Source: Paramecium tetraurelia
Lineage: Eukaryota; Ciliophora; Oligohymenophorea; Peniculida; Parameciidae
Length of the DNA stretch: 64,000 bases
Reading direction: 5' to 3'
NCBI RefSeq assembly: GCF_000165425.1
Contig: NW_001798960.1
Coordinates: forward strand, 1 to 64,000
In this document: in pieces, positions 24,112 to 36,600 of the stretch
How positions within the stretch are numbered: the first letter of the stretch is position 1
How the letters are laid out: every line of letters starts with the position of its first letter
The notes under the pieces: generated by a model
What the model was told of the DNA's origin: nothing
The model's input: the letters and a program-made list of their open reading frames with translations, nothing else
Databases searched by the model: none
Translations under genes and position numbers: made by a program

Positions 24112-27006
24112 TCATCTATTATGTAATACACAATTATATACTTGTCTAGGTTATTCGTATTAGGCTCTGGTTACTGATAACATCTATTACAGCTTTTTTG
24201 AGGTGAAGAAATGTAGACCTTGTTTGAATTATGCAATGATATTAGGATGATGTGCTTTTAATTGATAAATAGCCTATTTAAATGTTTCAAATTCATCAAC
24301 ACTAACATATCCACTCTTAAATTTTGTGATTTATTCTTCAAGAGTTCTCTTCTCCTCTGTAAAGTTTTCATAACAATGATCATCAGCTTCAGAACCTGAG
24401 GAGGAACAGCCATCAAAGTTCTCAAACTTTTCTTCCTTCTGTTATTCCAATTGATACGATAGCATTGATACGATATTACAACCAGTAGTCAATAAGATTT
24501 CAGGATTCTAGAGTATTGCATTAGAATAATAGATGATGAATAACTTAGCATCGTAACCGGCAGAATAATTCATTTCATATAACTCCTATTGAATACCTTG
24601 CATTTAGTTGGTTCCTATTATTTTTTCGGAAAGTGATTTGATTGTCAGTAATGCACTTAGGAATATACACTTAATTCTGGATGCTAATAATTCATCAGTG
24701 TTGGATTGTTTGATAATTTGATATGAATGATCAAAGATTTGTCTGAGAATGTTTTCGTTAAGATCATTCCTGAGACATTGAATTCCTAATTGAATCAGCA
24801 AGGCTCCTTCGCACTTATCTAATGTGGAATTCAAATTAGACACAATATTCGATAAGGCCAAATGGAAGTACTAAATACAACATTATAATTTTACAATTGA
24901 TTAAGTTGTTTCATTAATGAAATATTCCCTGCCATAATACATGTAGTTGTTTAAAAGTTCAAATAAAGATTAAAATGAGTAATTTTACGATTAGAGGATT
25001 CTTTCAAATTTAGGCAACAGGGATATTTGATCCATAGTTACTCTTTTTAATTTCTGTATTATGATTGAGACGAATGGAATCATTTTTTCTGTATATTAGA
25101 CAGATTCTTCTTCTTTAACTTGTTTATAGAGTTGAACTATTTGATTTTCAACACTCAATAAATAGTCAAAATAATTATAATGATTTGCGATTTAATGAAG
25201 GATATTCCATGATAATTCAATAAATATTTCTCTATTTATTTGATTGTTATATATATTAGTCTATTCTTAATAAATTCTCTAAGCGAGGTGCTATGCAATG
25301 AGTTGGATTGTGTTCTGTTAAAATTGATAGGTAGAGACCCATTCTTCAATCATTTGTAGGATTCGAATATCGCAGGTGCAAGATATTTAGGATGAGAATT
25401 TTTAGATAATTTCATCGAACAGTTTGTTTTTCTCTACGAATCCAGGTAGCTCATCTGAAGAGATAATCAAATTGATAGTGCTGATTTATTGGTAGAATAA
25501 GGCCAGTTTATTAAACTGTTCAAGTTAGACTATGTTCTCAAGGAATTGTTTATAAAATAGCTAACTCACTGTAGATTTCAGAATAGAATAGCTTTCGCCG
25601 ATTAATTTAGTGAAAAGTATTTGGATTAACTCATCTTAACATTGGAGAACTACTTGGTAACTGTTTTATATGATAATTGCCAAGTATTCCTGTATATCGT
25701 ATCTGGTGTTTAGATTAGGTTAGATGATGATTAGAATGATGAGAGATATTTGTAATCGTTATTTGCTATCATAATTATAAAAGATTGAGCTTAAGTATTA
25801 TAAACAGTTACTTATTTTGTAATAGTTTAATGTGATTGAATTCTTGTTCTGTTATGATGAATAATTGATTCGATAGTATTTCATTTATTGAATATTTAAA
25901 TAACACAAAAGCACTCGAGGATAAAAATGAATAAGCTCCATCTATGTGAGTAATCAAGGCTCGAATCAAATCCAGGGTTTGATTATGAAGTGATTAAAGT
26001 TTATTTTAACTATCAAAACTAAGTTCTTATTAAATAAAGTCTAAGGGTTCGTTATATAGCAGTGATAACTGTTTGGATGAATACACTAAATAAGAATACA
26101 AATGAGTGACAATCAACTATTGATAATAGTTTTAGTAGATATTATAGAATTCTATTTGATTTATAGTTGTCGACAGAATCTCCAATATGATTACAGTCAC
26201 TTCTTCTGAAATTGTGATTTGCAAGGATTGAATCAGAAATAGAATTAATTGATTTAGTTATTGATAAATTGGGAATATCTGCAATTGTTGTTTATTCCTG
26301 CTGGAGAGCATTCTAATTATGATATGTTTATAACATTTCAGAGTCAATATTTTAACATTCTATATTGTTGAATTGCTTTAACATTAGATGAAATGATTCT
26401 AAGATTGGAATGAGAAGATATTAATGAATAGTTTGCTCAGTTCCTGATTTTGAAGTATGAAATTTTGGAAGAACAAATACTTTTGTTGATCATATTTGAA
26501 AAAGCGAAAGAGCATTCCTTCAAAGCATTCCAAAAAGTTAAAGTAAATTAGATAATCATTTTCTAAGTTAAAGGATTAATTCATGATTTTGCTTACTTTT
26601 TCAATATAGTCAATGTACCAAGAATATTTATTTTGATCCACAACATCAGCATAGATAATTGCATCAGTTAATAATCTGAAAATCTAGATTGATAAGATAA
26701 TTGATCTTTGATCCTTCAGATATAGAAACATGCATTCCTAGAAATGATGACTATATTCTAATTTTAATAATCGCATTTACATGTATCCTCCTCAAATAAG
26801 ACTGCAATTGCTGATTTTATTAGATACTTGCAATTGTAGGGAACATTTAGATTTGTATATATTTCGAATAAGGTTTGCTTATAAAGTTGAGTTATCAATT
26901 CTAAATATTTTGATATTATATTACATTGATTCGATTTCATTAGTTTAATTGTAGCATTCAAAACTGTGGCTATTTAGAGGGAATCTGTGATTAAATGAAA
27001 TCTCAT
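24112..27006 (-). CDS. Importin-7/8-like nuclear import receptor
   Basis: A minus-strand gene of about 2.9 kb made of helical HEAT-type sequence. The C-terminus is the diagnostic part: a serine/acidic segment (CSSSGSEADD) followed by VSVDEFETFKQAIYQLKAHH and KLQQMLSVTRAQYEQ. This corresponds to the acidic loop plus final helices of importin 7/8 (Nmd5/Sxm1 in yeast). An N-terminal intron of 23 nt joins FEEDT to the YSHHFQECMFLYLKDQ exon; several more are present that I did not place, so the exon structure is incomplete. The assigned ATG (27006) gives a protein somewhat shorter than the family norm of about 1,040, and the usual N-terminal Ran-binding repeats are not obvious. Role if intact: Ran-dependent import of ribosomal proteins and other cargo. 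Confidence 0.6.
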
Positions 27007-27797
27007 TACTTTAATCTTGTACTATAATCAACAATCCTAATTATTGAAAATGTTGAGGATTAGTAATTAAATGTTATATTAATTATTATTCTGCTTATTA
27101 TCTATGAGGGGAACACGAAAAGGATGTCAGAAGTAATTATTAAACTTCATTCATTAATTATATTAAATGTTAAAATAATTAGCTACATAATTCAACAAAA
27201 TACATTTAATCATTATTCAATTAATCAACTCTCAAAAATACTATATGAATGTTAAATTACATGTATTAAATGTGTAATTTAATCTATTGCATCAACGAGA
27301 TGAATCATCATTTTTATTGCATATGTCTTTATTAGTTTTCTCATATTTATCATTAGCATTTTTATTTTCCATATTTTAATAGTATACTCTCCATAATTTG
27401 AACTTCATCAGATAGCTGTCATTGATTAAGAATCTTACAGTTCTTAACATTAAACCTATATTTTGTGAGTAAAATAGAATTCATTCCACAAAGATAAGTA
27501 TGACATAATCAATTACAGGTTTTATCACATTATTTATAATGAATGTAAATGAACTGCTTTATGTTCATAAATGAAATTAATATGATAGGTGATTGAATTA
27601 TAAATAAAATGACAATAATATAAATAGTATTAAATATCAATCAGAATAATATATAATTGTTTGCATTAAAATAATTGTCAATATATTAGTTTAAAAAATA
27701 CACGTCAGATTTAAATCATCTACGTACGAATATTACAACAATATTGTGCCTTTGTATATCTGAGATATTGTATTTAAAAATCCATATATAATAAATA
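27007..27797. other. Intergenic, divergent promoters
   Basis: About 790 bp between two divergently transcribed genes, very AT-rich. No additional gene seen. Confidence 0.55.
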
Positions 27798-29056
27798 ATG
27801 AACTCAAGAAGCACACATCTTACAGAATATGCAATCAAAGAAATCATCTCCGAGAAATTCACTTCATGGAAATCAGTCTCTCCTTCAAACATCTGTATTT
27901 CTAGATTGACAGGGTTGACTAACATAACCTACAAAGCTCAGGCCATGATTGACACTACACCTTAAACAATCTTGTTCAGAGAGTAATGAATTTTATCATT
28001 TAAAACTAGATTTGGGAATGCTGAAGGATTCGTGGATTCATAACAAGAGAGGATCATCTTTAAAACAATTTCTGACATGGACCTTGGACCTTAGTAATTG
28101 GAATGTGGTAACAGTTGGAGGATGGAAGAATTTGTAAAAGATGGAGTACATCCTAACAATTAAAAAATGGCTGAAGCTGATTTCTAATTTAAGTCTATGG
28201 GAGTGTTGTAGAAATTCCATTAGATGGAGATCCCTATACCCAATAATGGCTAATCTTCCATTATTAACAAGACTCTCTCGGGAGAAATGAAGGCAAATGT
28301 AATCAAGAAGATCGAAAAACGAGGATTGTACACAGACGTAGAACTTGAATAGTTGGAATGTATTGAAAACTTCATTAATAACGAAGAAGAATTCAATTAT
28401 TTGAATGAAATGACTCAAAAGGAGAATAATGAAGAGGTATTGTTATTAACAATAATTTTTAGTTAAAATTCTGCCATAATGATTTGAATTAATTAAATAT
28501 ATTTAACACTTCTAAGAAGGACAAGGAAATCATCTTCATAGATTATGAATATTGTTCATATAATTATCCCTCTTATGACATTGCTAATTTCTTAAATGAA
28601 TCTGCAATCAACTATCAACACGAAGAAGAACCTTATTATGTTCTAGTAGATGACAATTTCAATACTGCTCCCATTTAAGCACATTTCCTTGCACTCAGTT
28701 ACATAATCAACAAGGAGTGCACCTAATTAGAAATAGATCAGATCTAAAGATTGATCAATGAAAAAACCAATAAAAACAAAGATGAATTGAAGACTTTCAT
28801 CTAATTAGTTAAACAGATTCTTGAATAGAGATTAAGCGAATAAGAGATTGTGGAGTTGTTCAAGGCGATTTCTTATTTAAAGAGAAGAATCAGAAGATTG
28901 TAAATCTTATCCAATTTGAATTGGGTATGGTGGAGTATTCTTTTGGCTCATGATAAGAATTCTCTCAACTTTGAATATATAGATTATGGTTTTTTGAGAT
29001 TCAAAATGCTAGAAAAGCTTTTGGAATTGGAAAAAGCAAGAAAAAATACTTAATGA
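27798..29056 (+). CDS. Choline/ethanolamine kinase
   Basis: Catalyses ATP-dependent phosphorylation of choline or ethanolamine, the first step of the CDP-choline/CDP-ethanolamine (Kennedy) pathway in the cytosol. Seen in order: GLTNITYKAQ with LFREFGNAE (N-lobe), the catalytic Brenner loop CHNDLNQLNIF, and the choline-kinase motif IDYEYCSYNYPSYDIANFLN, which provides the metal-binding aspartate. C-terminal WVWWSILLAH matches the family W-x-x-W-x-L helix. Two introns, 27983-28009 (27 nt) and 28437-28462 (26 nt). The length is normal for the family (about 400 residues). Choline versus ethanolamine preference cannot be told from these motifs. Confidence 0.93.
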
Positions 29057-29212
29057 TTTTCACTATTGTAAATATTTGTTTTATAGAGTCTTAATTATAA
29101 TTTTTATTTATCTCATTATTTATGTAATCAATAGAGAAGGAAGAAGTAAAATTATAAATTTCTAAATGAGATTCCATACTTCAAATTTTGTTAGAAATTG
29201 GGTGGAGTGAAA

Positions 29213-30547
29213 ATGAAAGACATCTACATATCACCTACCAAGGCAGCAACATTTCTTCATCTAATCAATAATGTAAGTCTCTTATTTATGTACAATAGAA
29301 ATGCCCAAAATAAACTGCTCTTCAATTTGCCCAGAGAAGGATTTGCAAATGGGACACTACTATTAAAATGGATGGACCTAGCACATGTCGTATTTTGAAA
29401 CCTAAAGATAATAGAGATGTAATATATGTGTATCCAATTGCTTTAGAAAAGAATAAATGGATGGTAAAATATTGGCATGGAGATGTATTATGATAATAAG
29501 GCAACTGTAGCTGACAAAAATTAATTAGAGTTAGATTTTGATAATGATGCCATTTAGAAATAAATAGAAAAGAATGAAATGAAACTGAAGAATGATTTCA
29601 AAAACAAAATAGTCCATCTATAATAATTCTATAGAGATCTTAATCAGAAATACTCTTTTAATTCAAATGATCCCGATTTTAAAAGCAAAATTAAGAAGGC
29701 CAAATTTGATTTACTAAATAGCAGGAATTTGCCTGTCAAATATTTCAAAGCCAAAGGAATGAAATACATTGAAATCTATAATGAATTAAATAAAAAGATG
29801 GCAAATGACTCAAAGGATGGTCTTCTAAAGCGTTTGCGAGTCTTCAATTAACTAAGAACTGATTAGTATCAAGTCAAGGAAAAATCTATGGCTGATCTCT
29901 ATAAGAAGAAAGAAAACTACAGTCCAACTCATAAAGAACTTCAGCATGATGTCAAGATCTATGATAATATGGAGGAATAGAGTGAGTAAATGTTGAAGAT
30001 CATTGATTAAAGCAATGAATTTTCCATGAAACTCAAATAAAAAGATTAGAAGATTGGCGTGTCTTAAAAGGCTATAGTGTTTGCTGAAGATTTTAATCGA
30101 ACAAAATACATTTTCAATTTGACTAAATAGAATCAAATGCAAAAAATGTTTGAAATACCTGAAATGCCACAATTGTTGATACCTCAAAGTAGTTCAAGTA
30201 TCAGACTGAAAAAGAACTTATCATCTCCTATGAGTATGGATGAGCAATTTGATAGTTGTCTCAATTAGTATGCTCATGAAGTGTTAGAATATCAATAGGA
30301 AATGCTGGACAAAGAGATTTCCACTGACAATATTGAAAAACTATTGTAAGAGAAGGAGAGTCTGAGATGTAGTTAGATGAGGAAAGTGTCCAAAACATAT
30401 CATTCTCCTCAACCGAGTTCTCGTTTAGATTCAAGTAAGCAGATGAGAAATTAACAGTTGTCATCAAGAGATAGGGAATCTACGAAGGCTGGGAACTCAT
30501 TTCATTTAAAATCAAGGACCTATGCTGTAAGTCCTTTTAGTAAATGA
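29213..30547 (+). CDS. Coiled-coil protein, unknown function
   Basis: 426 residues starting MKDIYISPTKAATFLHLINN. Introns at 29273-29298 and 29419-29446 (26 and 28 nt) are needed; removing them gives 427 codons exactly. The centre is rich in Lys/Gln/Asp helices. The last 90 residues are Ser-rich, suggesting a disordered, phosphorylatable tail. No known domain. It follows the choline kinase gene by 156 bp on the same strand. Confidence 0.65.
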
Positions 30548-30656
30548 TGAATTTATTTTGATTATTTCTATATATCTACTATAAAGTGAAACAAATTATT
30601 TTAATGATAATTTAGCAATATCTACTTTTGCATATCAGTACTAATGAAATAATATA

Positions 30657-33234
30657 ATGTAATAAAGGGCTCGCTCGCTAATTGCTAGGCAATATTACAA
30701 AAATAAATACGGTCCATAATTGATTGAGGATGACAATGTGTTGGATGTATAAATAGGAGATGATAATACGTATAATGCCATTTTATTATTCATTTAGATT
30801 ACAAGCAAGACAAGGTTTGGTAATCACAATAAACTCAGATGATGAAGGGCCAAAACAGAAACCCTCATTGCCTAACTTTTCAGAGACAGTTGTCAAAAAA
30901 TAAGAATGTACATTGCAAAAATTTGAAGACAGAAACAGTACATCACAATTACAACTCACTTTGCAATAACAACTACAAACACAAACTGATGTCTACAAAC
31001 AATAGCAAAATTAAGTTAGCAATACACTTGATAGTATGTCATAATTGTAAAAGTCACTTTCACAAATTAAAATCTAATAGCCTTAACCAAGTTAGACTGT
31101 GAGCAATCATTAATAATAACCATAACATTAAAAATAGCAATAAGTTAGGTAACCTATTACTAAAGGATTTGGAGAACAGAATCAAAAAAATAATGAGAAG
31201 CCAAAGTAAAAAGTCATCTCAATTCCTGATCAAATTCAAACAAAAATGAATATAGAATCTGATGAAGAGGAAGTACAGATGAATAAAGTACCTAGAAAAC
31301 AGGTAAGACCTAATGAAGATGAAACTCTGCCCTAAATTCATTTCAAAAAGAAAACAGATGTTTTTTCTCAATTGAAACAGAAGGTATTTGTTATTCTCTA
31401 TTAATTGATAGATTACACAACCATTAAATGAAAATACAGCTTTACAAATCTAATATAAATATAAGTAAAGAGATGAACAATCTCCAGATGTGGAACCACC
31501 TCAAAATGTTGCACCTGTCTCTTATTAAGATTTTATTGCCATGAAGAATAGAGAGATCAATGCTGCTAAATAGAGAAAGCAAGATGAGGAATATAGAAAG
31601 TAATTGTTACAATAAAAGAAATAAGAAAAAGTGGGCTTCCGGAGAAAATAAGAGAAGGGGAGACTTTGCACTAATATCAATAGAGAATGATAGATTATTT
31701 GCACAGATAAAATAAATATAAGAACAAGCAGAAGTACAAGAGGGGCACTGATTTGGACAACAAAAAAACAGCTGAAGAAAAACAAAAGATCAGCGAATTA
31801 ATGAAAATGATTGATCCTAATTTCTAATAAGATGATATAGATGACAAACCAATCAAACCAGATCTCTTAAATTATGATGTCTTACTTAAAAATGGTTTAA
31901 TCTTGAAATAAGCCTTTGTTAAACCACCTGAACCTGATATCAATCCCATGCTTAATGTTTACAAAAGAGGCAGATATGCAACTGAATTCATCTTCAGTGG
32001 TGGCATCGATATGGATGATGGACCATATGGATAATAAACAAAAAAGAAACCTAAGAAATTGCCATTCCCTAAACATCGATTAAGTTTATCACCTTGGGAA
32101 TACTATGGAGTAGGGCCAGAGGAATATTTTGCTACCAGAAATCCTAATTTTGAATTCAAATAGAAATATGTCCCTGTTAAGGATTATTATAATGAAATGC
32201 CAAGGCCTAAACAAAATCCAAAATATTTTTGTTATGACGTAGATTAATTGCTGGCTAAACGATACTAATCCATTCATCAAGAGTATCAATACTAAACCTC
32301 ATTTATTGGTTATAAATAAAAACATTGGACTCCTGCATCTCATTTGAAAGCTGTTTGTCCAAGTTTAGTATTAGAATATGAGAAGTATGAAAGGGACAGA
32401 CTGTTTTGTTATGTTGTTTGTGCAAAAGTATCAAAATATTAACTCATTGAAACAGTTGGAATCTTAACTTCGAAATACACCAAAAATAAAATAGAAAATT
32501 TGGTGATGACCTATTGGAAGGGTGATTCAAAAGGAGAAAAAAAGACAATATCAAATTTAGAGAAACAAGTTCCTCAAGAGCAAATGAAATAAACTGATGA
32601 GATGGAGTTGTTTAGAGATGATGAGGAAGAAGAGAATGAAAAGAAGAAAAAGATAAGTAAAGAGCAAAGACATCTAGAAGATGAATGGGATCCTACTAAA
32701 GATGAAGCTACAGAAAGAGGCAGGAGGAATAAGTTGAGAAAAGAGAAGTTTTAAAGAATTGCAGAAGAATTAAAATTAAAGTAATAAATTTAACCTGACA
32801 AAAACAAAAAGAAATCTAAAAAGGAAGGTGAAGGGGAGAATAATAATAATATGGAAGAGGAAAATTAAGCTAAGGATGATAATTAACCAGTTTAATCAAA
32901 GAAGGAATAAAAAAAATAAAAGAGAAACAGAAAAAAGAAATAAGAATAATCTAAATAAGTTGTTGAATAGGAAGCCAATCAATTTGAATAGTACTTCTAA
33001 TAAGAACAACAAAATGACAATGAAGAAGTACAATCGAAGTAAGATAGTGAGGAATAAGTATTTTATGACAATGAAGATCTAGTTTTCAAAGCCAAAATGG
33101 TTGAATTCAATTAAAAGAGATTCAATTTCACAGGCACGGATGTCGATCTGTAAGAAAGCATGAAATTAGTTTTTCCAAACAATCAACAATCAAAATTGGA
33201 TTCAGAGAGATATAAATAATTTATGCAGAAATGA
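30657..33234 (+). CDS. Large Lys/Gln-rich protein, unknown function
   Basis: About 830 residues. The N-terminus is glutamine-rich. The middle (about residues 290-560) looks globular and conserved (SPWEYYGVGPEEYFATRNP, PKYFCYDVDQLLAKRYQ, LFCYVVCAKVSKYQ). The C-terminal third is a long run of charged low complexity (EEEENEKKKKISKEQ and poly-Gln encoded by TAA/TAG) closed by a short folded tail. Two clear introns at 30770-30797 and 31384-31411 (28 nt each). A third, 31600-31625 (26 nt) ending in TAAG, is needed to restore frame; a 32-nt version ending six bases later also works. No family recognised. A cytoskeletal or RNA-associated scaffold is only a guess. Confidence 0.6.
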
Positions 33235-33349
33235 ATTATATAATTATCAAATTCAATTTAAAATCATATATGAATCAATTTCCTTGTCCTGTCTATTGGT
33301 TATAATGTCAATTTATTCCAAACATCACTTTGATCTGCATTCTCATCTA

Positions 33350-34860
33350 TCAAATTTAGTAACTCCTCCCTTTTTAATAATTTACTCTTAAATCATATTT
33401 CCAATCATATACATCTAAATTAACTATGCAATGCCACATCAACTTAGCATACTTATTTCTCATTAATGGGTCCGCTTCCCTCCCTAAACTCTCAATTTTT
33501 ATTGTAATTTTCTTTGCTTCTTCCTCTTCCATTCCCAACAATTGAACCAATTCTAACATATTCAGACAAACCTTTCTCCTTAAGGCTTAATCAGGGATTT
33601 CATTCTTCTTTTAGACTTTTTTTTAACCTCCAACATCCTATTTACTTATTTTAGTTTATTCAATATTATTCTTCTTCTCCTCAATTTTCTACTCCTCATT
33701 TGATACTTATTCCTTCTTTTATTAATTAGTATTATTGCTATTGTTATTATTGTTATTTTAGACAGTGATGTTATCAGTAATTTAAGCATTACCCTCATTG
33801 ATTTGAATTTTATTTTCAGTTTTGTCTTTCTTTTTTTATTTTTTTGTTTTCTCTCCTGTTTGTTTTTGAGACACTTGAGATGTTTTCTTCTCGATAATTT
33901 TGTCTTAATTCACTATGTTTGTGAAGACTTAACCTATAAAATGGATAAAATTTAGTCAATACTTCTATTTGAATTAATGCATACTTCAGATAAATTCTAA
34001 ATGATGTTAGAGGCATTGAAGAATTAATTTAATAATGAGTTTTTTAATTTGCTAATTAACTCATGTAATCTTGTTATTTATTAATGAATATCCCTTTAAA
34101 AAAAGTGATCTGGATTTTATTCACTTTGGTGTTTCAATATTAAATAGACGGCATTCAGGATGGATCCCTTTCTCTCAGATAAGACTTCTGTGATAGTATT
34201 ATTTTGAGCCACCTAAGCTTCAATGGTATCAAGGATTGGTGTCAATTTCTATTTAATCTAATCATAATTCAATTGGGCAGCTATCAATAATAACAATAAA
34301 TCTTAAAATTCTCTGTCTAGATGTTGTTTCTTCTATTGCATTTGAGGAGTTTCCTACAATGGGGATTTTTATACATTCTTTTTAATAAAATTTTAATACA
34401 TCTTTATTTGGAGTCTCAGGCTTTTTGAATGGTTTTCGCAGATTTCGTTTAATTATGATACCTTTCTTTTTCTCCTCTTATTCACTATCACTGTGCTTTT
34501 TTTTTTGTTTTTCTAATTATGAAAATGGCGGTCTTTAGAGTTTTTGCGCAGTTTGAATTGCTTCTTTCAATTTTTTGTTCTTCTTGACTTTATCATTGAA
34601 TTCCTCGAATTTCTCTTGAAAATCAAAAAGATTATCACTCATCAATATGGAGCTATATATATTGTGAATGTACCCTTACTGTGAATCATCACCAATGAAA
34701 TTAATGGCATACTAATTTCCATCGATTACTTTGGTAATCTAATAAGATAAATAAATAAAATACGATTCCTGGCCACCAGGGATCTAATTAAATTAAATAA
34801 ATATTTACGTCCTTTTGTTCTAGCCCAGACAATTTGTTGCTTCTTGAGACTTGACTTCAT
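33350..34860 (-). CDS. PWWP-domain chromatin protein
   Basis: The N-terminus is a PWWP domain: QQIVWARTKGHPWWPGII, then YAINFIGDDSQQGYI. The family binds nucleosomes carrying methylated H3K36. Two 25-nt introns (34784-34808 and 34739-34763) flank the GHPWWPGI exon, which is only 25 nt or so long and easily missed. After a basic linker a helical region near residues 160-270 (LLLLLIAAQLNYDQIK and onward) is of the size of a TFIIS N-terminal/LEDGF-IBD domain. The C-terminal 80 residues (LRRKVCLNMLELVQLLGM to YAKLMWHCIVNLD) recall a TFIIS central domain. These last two calls are tentative. Further introns 34378-34399 (22 nt, ends AAG) and 33934-33962 (29 nt). Total 470 codons. Confidence 0.8.
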
Positions 34861-34904
34861 ATTATTTATAAAATATAAATATATATATTTATTGCTATAA
34901 TCAA

Positions 34905-35887
34905 TCAATGCAATAATCCATGTTTCAATTCCTTTTGGTTCATTCTAAACTACATGCTCCCCACATTCAAGTTGATTTTGCAAGGTCCATTGACACTAAT
35001 AGCCGGATACAATTCCTGATTCTCCCCCATGCTCAAAATCAAGGCTTTCCTCTTCTCTTCAATCTCCTTGTTCCTATTATTCAAATCTATAAAATCTTAA
35101 TTCTATATATTCACCAATATCGATTTCACTCTCTCCCTCCTCCTTCTTCTTCTCCAATTCCAACTCCTCTTGGTTCTTTCCCTCACTTGCTGGAGGTGGA
35201 TTCAAAAACTTCCCATTGTAACTTAGCCACACTCTCCCATCACTCTATCTTATGCCAATACCAATGGTCTCGCCATAAACAGCTTAAAACTTATGATCTT
35301 GATGTAAAGCATTCCTCCAATACACTTAACCCGTATTCGAATGGAATCCTACACTCGTCTGAGATCGACCCAAAGATAACTCTTTCTGAAATTCTTTTGC
35401 TGAACAAAATCCTAATATAACGTCAGATTTCCTTGGATTATCTTCTATCTCAATCTCAAAATAGGATGTGGAATCTCTTGCTACAGGTTTCTCTGCTCGA
35501 ATAGTGCATTAGTCACCAGGCTTACACAGGAACCTCAACTCAATGTACTAGCCATAATAATCTGAAGTTCGCTGCTTCTTAAATACTTTCTTTCAGCTGT
35601 TACTTCACTTGATCATTTGGTTCTTCCTTATTCTCATACAATTTCCAGAATCGGAATTTGTTTCTTTGAGCAAATCCAATTTTCTCTTTTGGAATTCCAT
35701 CTTCAGGCCTTTACGAATATTCCTAATAAACCTTGTATTATCTATATTTTAAATAACCATAAACTAATCCAATTATCCCTACCAAACTACCCACTATTAT
35801 TCCTGTAATCAATAACCAATGAGATTCTGATGGTTTCGAATTTTCAGCCTATAAGTGTGTTATGTGATGTAAAAACTTATTTTACAT
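34905..35887 (-). CDS. Membrane-anchored SPRY-domain protein
   Basis: A single transmembrane helix near the N-terminus (LLITGIIVGSLVGIIGLVYG) is followed by about 80 residues and then a SPRY domain. SPRY hallmarks: TSYFEIEIEDNPRKSDVILG, LSLGRSQTSVGFHSNTGQVY, GETIGIGIRQSDGRVWLSYN. SPRY domains bind peptides; with a TM anchor the protein may sit on the ER or a vacuole facing the cytosol. Introns at 35562-35586 (25 nt, ends CAG) and 35087-35114 (28 nt) leave exactly 310 codons. An N-terminal ATG at 35887 was chosen because it is in frame just upstream of the TM. The gene stops 44 bp before the PWWP gene start. A 166-codon frame on the opposite strand is a shadow. Confidence 0.8.
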
Positions 35888-36390
35888 GTATTATATATAA
35901 TTTTGTAATTATTAATAATTAAAAGATAATATTTTGATCCTTGTTACCATTTAATTAGTCTGATTATCTGACACTCTAACAAGCAGAGTCAGAAAATGAT
36001 CAAAAAAACTCAACTTTCCCATATAAAATTGAAGATGACATAATTTCCAGTAAATAACAAATCCATTACATGTTCATCTATCTAGAGGTATACTCTCTAT
36101 AAGGATTTAATGAGATTCTTTGTACTAACTTTAGATTAGTCCTCTCAAATTTCTAAAAATAGAAGGATTCCAATCAGGATTTGATGTAAAGGCTAAGGCA
36201 GTCAACTTTGTATACTTAATAATGACTTCTAGAATTAAAAAAACAGCACTTTTATCAAGGAAAGAAAGTTATTTTTATGGTCACAAAGTGATCATTATAA
36301 AATATTAAATCCAGTTTAATTTATGACTATTGAAATATCATGATTCTTAATTAATAAACAATAAATAATTAATATAAAGACATCCATTTT
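35888..36390. other. Intergenic
   Basis: AT-rich spacer between divergent genes; nothing coding was recognised. Confidence 0.5.
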
Positions 36391-36600
36391 ATGCAGCTCA
36401 AATAAGAATCTTTTGACAGTGATTTAACTGAGTATCTTTAAATAGAGCAAGAGTTTGAAATTAAATCCTTGTTCAAACAACTCAAAATCTAAAATTAGTA
36501 ATTGTCAGATAGAAAGTCCAAAAAAATCAAGAAATTGAAACTAAGCATTCAGACCAATTCAATTATACAAAGAAGAACCCTAAATCTTAACTAAATTTGA
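36391..36600 (+). CDS. Tiny basic protein, paralogue of the one at 23380
   Basis: 69 residues, single exon. Matches the gene at 23380-23583 in size and order: FEIKSLFKQLKIQ against LEIKQMLKNLKLE, a basic patch SKKIKKLKL against TIRKVKL, and SIIQRR against ILQRR near the end. The rest differs, so the copies are old. Function unknown. Confidence 0.55.

Noticed and set aside
28038..28418. 126-codon minus-strand frame
   Set aside because: Antisense to the choline/ethanolamine kinase exon, which has catalytic motifs.
30839..31102. Plus-strand 87-codon frame rich in Asn and His
   Set aside because: An out-of-frame shadow of the large Gln-rich gene starting at 30657.
34920..35420. 166-codon plus-strand frame without stops
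   Set aside because: Antisense to the SPRY gene; proline/leucine-rich composition is typical of the complement of a Glu/Lys-rich coding strand.
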